NCBI RefSeq assembly: GCF_900156025.1
Contig: NZ_FTMO01000011.1
Coordinates: 34,585 to 98,584 of the forward strand
Reading direction: 5' to 3'
Source: Allobosea sp. TND4EK4
GTDB lineage: Bacteria > Pseudomonadota > Alphaproteobacteria > Rhizobiales > Beijerinckiaceae
DNA: 64,000 bases
The translations under genes were made by a program, and so were the position numbers. Of the stretch, positions 62,759 to 64,000 are shown one piece after another (position 1 is the stretch's first letter; each line of letters begins with the position of its first letter). Below the pieces are notes generated by a model. It ran no database searches, had not been told where the DNA came from, and was given only the letters and a program-made list of their open reading frames with translations.

Positions 62759-63883
62759 TCAGGCTGCGAGCGGCTGCTGCCCGCCATTGTCCCCGAAAGC
62801 CTCTTCGCGATAGAGGCCGAGCGAATTCATCACCGGCATGTCGTTGAAACAGAACAGCACGGCATCCTCGCTGCCCGAGGCGTTGGCGTGCTCGTGCCAG
62901 GCCCAGGACGGCACGCAGAAGATGTCGCGCTCCTGCCAGTCGAAGCGCTTGCCGTTGATGATCGAGTAGCCTTTGCCCTTGGCCGCCTGGTAGATGAAGC
63001 TGCCCGTGTGGCGGTGGGCCTTGGTCTTCTCGCCCGGGCGCAGCATCTGCATCGAGGCGCCGATCGTCTGCATCACGGGCCCGCCCGTGACCGGGTTGAC
63101 GTAGTTCATCAGCACGCCGTCGAAGGCGGAGCCGTCGGTCACCTTGGCGTAGCGCTGCAGCGACTCGTAGGTCGGCGCCCATTCGTATTTCAGCAGCGGC
63201 GAATAGGGCTTGTCCCAGTCCTTGCCATGCGGCCGCAGACCCGGATTGCCCCAGCTGCCGGTCGCATCGTCGACGGGATAGCCGACCGCCTGCTGCAGAT
63301 CCTCATGGACCGCGTAGAAATTCGCTTCCAGCGTGTTGACGAGCGGGATGTCGAGCCCGTCCTGCCAGAGGCAGGGCGTACCATCGGCCGAGACGCCATG
63401 CTCGTGCCAGGTGCCGTTGGGCGTGAGCACGAAGTCGTTGGCGCCCAGCGTCATCTTGTGGCCGTCGACGATGGTGTAGGCGCCCGAGCCTTCCATGATG
63501 AAGCGCAGCGCCGAGGCGGAGTGCGCATGGGCCGAGGCGACCTCGCCGGGATTCATCACCTGCAGCCCTGAATAGAGCCAGCCGACCGCGGCGGACACGT
63601 CCTGCCGCCCGGGATTGTTGAGATAGATCACGCGGCGACCGGCCTTTTCGGGCGTCACCAGCTGAACCGAGCGCAGCACATGCTCGCGCAGATCCTTGTA
63701 GCGCCACAGCACCGGCACGGATTTCGACTTGGGCTGCCAGGGCTCGATCTTGTTGGCGACGGTCCAGAGCGCGCCGGCCTCCAGCTTATCGAGCTCGTCG
63801 TAATAGGCCAGCAGCTCCGGCGTATCCTCGACATTCGCGCGACCGGCGACGTCCTCGCGGTGGTTCTCTCTCGGATTGGACAT
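62759..63883 (-). CDS. gentisate 1,2-dioxygenase (bicupin)
   Basis: 374 residues with two cupin domains. The first contains ASAHAHSASALRFIMEGSGAYT (two His in a H-x-H metal site) and TWHEHGVSADG; the second contains KTKAHRHTGSFIYQAAKGKGYS and PSWAWHEH. This is the domain order of gentisate dioxygenases, and the N-terminal LEAGALWTVANKIEPWQPKS segment also matches. It opens gentisate to maleylpyruvate with Fe(II) and O2. The ATG at 63883 has GGAGG five bases upstream. A relative acting on other dihydroxybenzoates or salicylate cannot be excluded. It heads the operon. Confidence 0.9.
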   Translation of the reverse strand: MSNPRENHREDVAGRANVEDTPELLAYYDELDKLEAGALWTVANKIEPWQPKSKSVPVLWRYKDLREHVLRSVQLVTPEKAGRRVIYLNNPGRQDVSAAVGWLYSGLQVMNPGEVASAHAHSASALRFIMEGSGAYTIVDGHKMTLGANDFVLTPNGTWHEHGVSADGTPCLWQDGLDIPLVNTLEANFYAVHEDLQQAVGYPVDDATGSWGNPGLRPHGKDWDKPYSPLLKYEWAPTYESLQRYAKVTDGSAFDGVLMNYVNPVTGGPVMQTIGASMQMLRPGEKTKAHRHTGSFIYQAAKGKGYSIINGKRFDWQERDIFCVPSWAWHEHANASGSEDAVLFCFNDMPVMNSLGLYREEAFGDNGGQQPLAA

Positions 63884-64000
63884 GACAGCCTCCATTCGGA
63901 TCACGGCCCGATTTATATCTCACAACATATTTTCGAAAGAAAGATGTTTTTGCGTCAAGGGGTGCCGTCGTGTAAGGCGGGTGGAGCGACAGGAGGGAGA
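63884..64000 (-). promoter_or_regulatory. upstream region of the gentisate operon
   Basis: An AT-rich patch at 63910-63950 contains TATAAA on the minus strand (63917-63912), suited as a -10 element. The palindrome TTTCGAAA (63931-63938) lies 15 bp upstream, where a -35 would be; no good -35 is visible, so an activator is likely. No gene for a regulator is seen before the right edge. Confidence 0.4.

Overview
The window is GC-rich DNA (with a few short AT-rich regulatory patches) from an alphaproteobacterium. Gene content and style point to the Hyphomicrobiales, probably a Bosea- or Methylobacterium-like soil or plant-associated organism: a FixK/FNR-type cbb3 oxidase operon, NasS/NasT nitrate control, sigma-EcfG stress promoters, many ABC uptake operons, and an IalB/autotransporter pair. 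The genus is inference. I see no rRNA, tRNA, CRISPR array, insertion sequence or phage gene.

Layout. (1) 1-11.1 kb, minus strand: the start of a LOV-domain sensor kinase cut by the left edge, then a complete ccoNOQPGHIS set for the high-affinity cbb3 oxidase, an FNR-type regulator and oxygen-independent hemN. FNR boxes lie in front of ccoN and hemN. (2) 11.2-20.4 kb: a seven-gene minus-strand operon (sugar-type ABC importer with a fused double permease, SDR, lambda-crystallin/L-gulonate 3-dehydrogenase-like enzyme, beta-keto-acid cleavage enzyme, SMP-30 lactonase) with a divergent GntR regulator. Together the enzymes suggest a non-phosphorylated sugar or sugar-acid route that ends in acetyl-CoA-dependent cleavage of a 3-keto-aldonate. 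This is the best candidate for an undescribed pathway here. (3) 20.5-32.8 kb: nitrate assimilation. nasT-nasS are followed by a sigma-54-type promoter and an ANTAR-type antitermination leader, then nrtA, an FAD reductase, nasA, nrtB, nrtD, nirA and a 4Fe-4S/FAD/NADPH reductase. (4) 33.0-38.4 kb: a PP2C-like phosphatase heading an ATPase-less sugar ABC operon, with a ribokinase on the other strand.

(5) 38.6-53.4 kb: an island of small conserved stress-type genes (cold-shock protein, two DUF892 ferritin-like proteins, DUF2171-like, DUF3008-like, PncC/CinA-C, GNAT, SDR, zinc alcohol dehydrogenase, two Crp-like regulators). At least five sequences match the sigma-EcfG promoter (GGAAC-N16/17-NGTT), so much of it is probably under the general stress response. 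A large autotransporter overlapping an IalB-like gene lies within it. (6) 53.5-56.3 kb: GntR regulator, divergent kduI-kduD for hexuronate catabolism, and a frameshifted kdgF-like cupin pseudogene. (7) 56.3-64 kb: an eight-gene minus-strand operon for gentisate-type aromatic catabolism: gentisate dioxygenase, fumarylpyruvate-hydrolase-like FAH, a complete Liv-type ABC importer and an alpha/beta hydrolase.

Functions were assigned by reading motifs and gene order only; no database search was run. Where an ATG was not clearly the start, I used Shine-Dalgarno spacing and gene overlaps to choose it.
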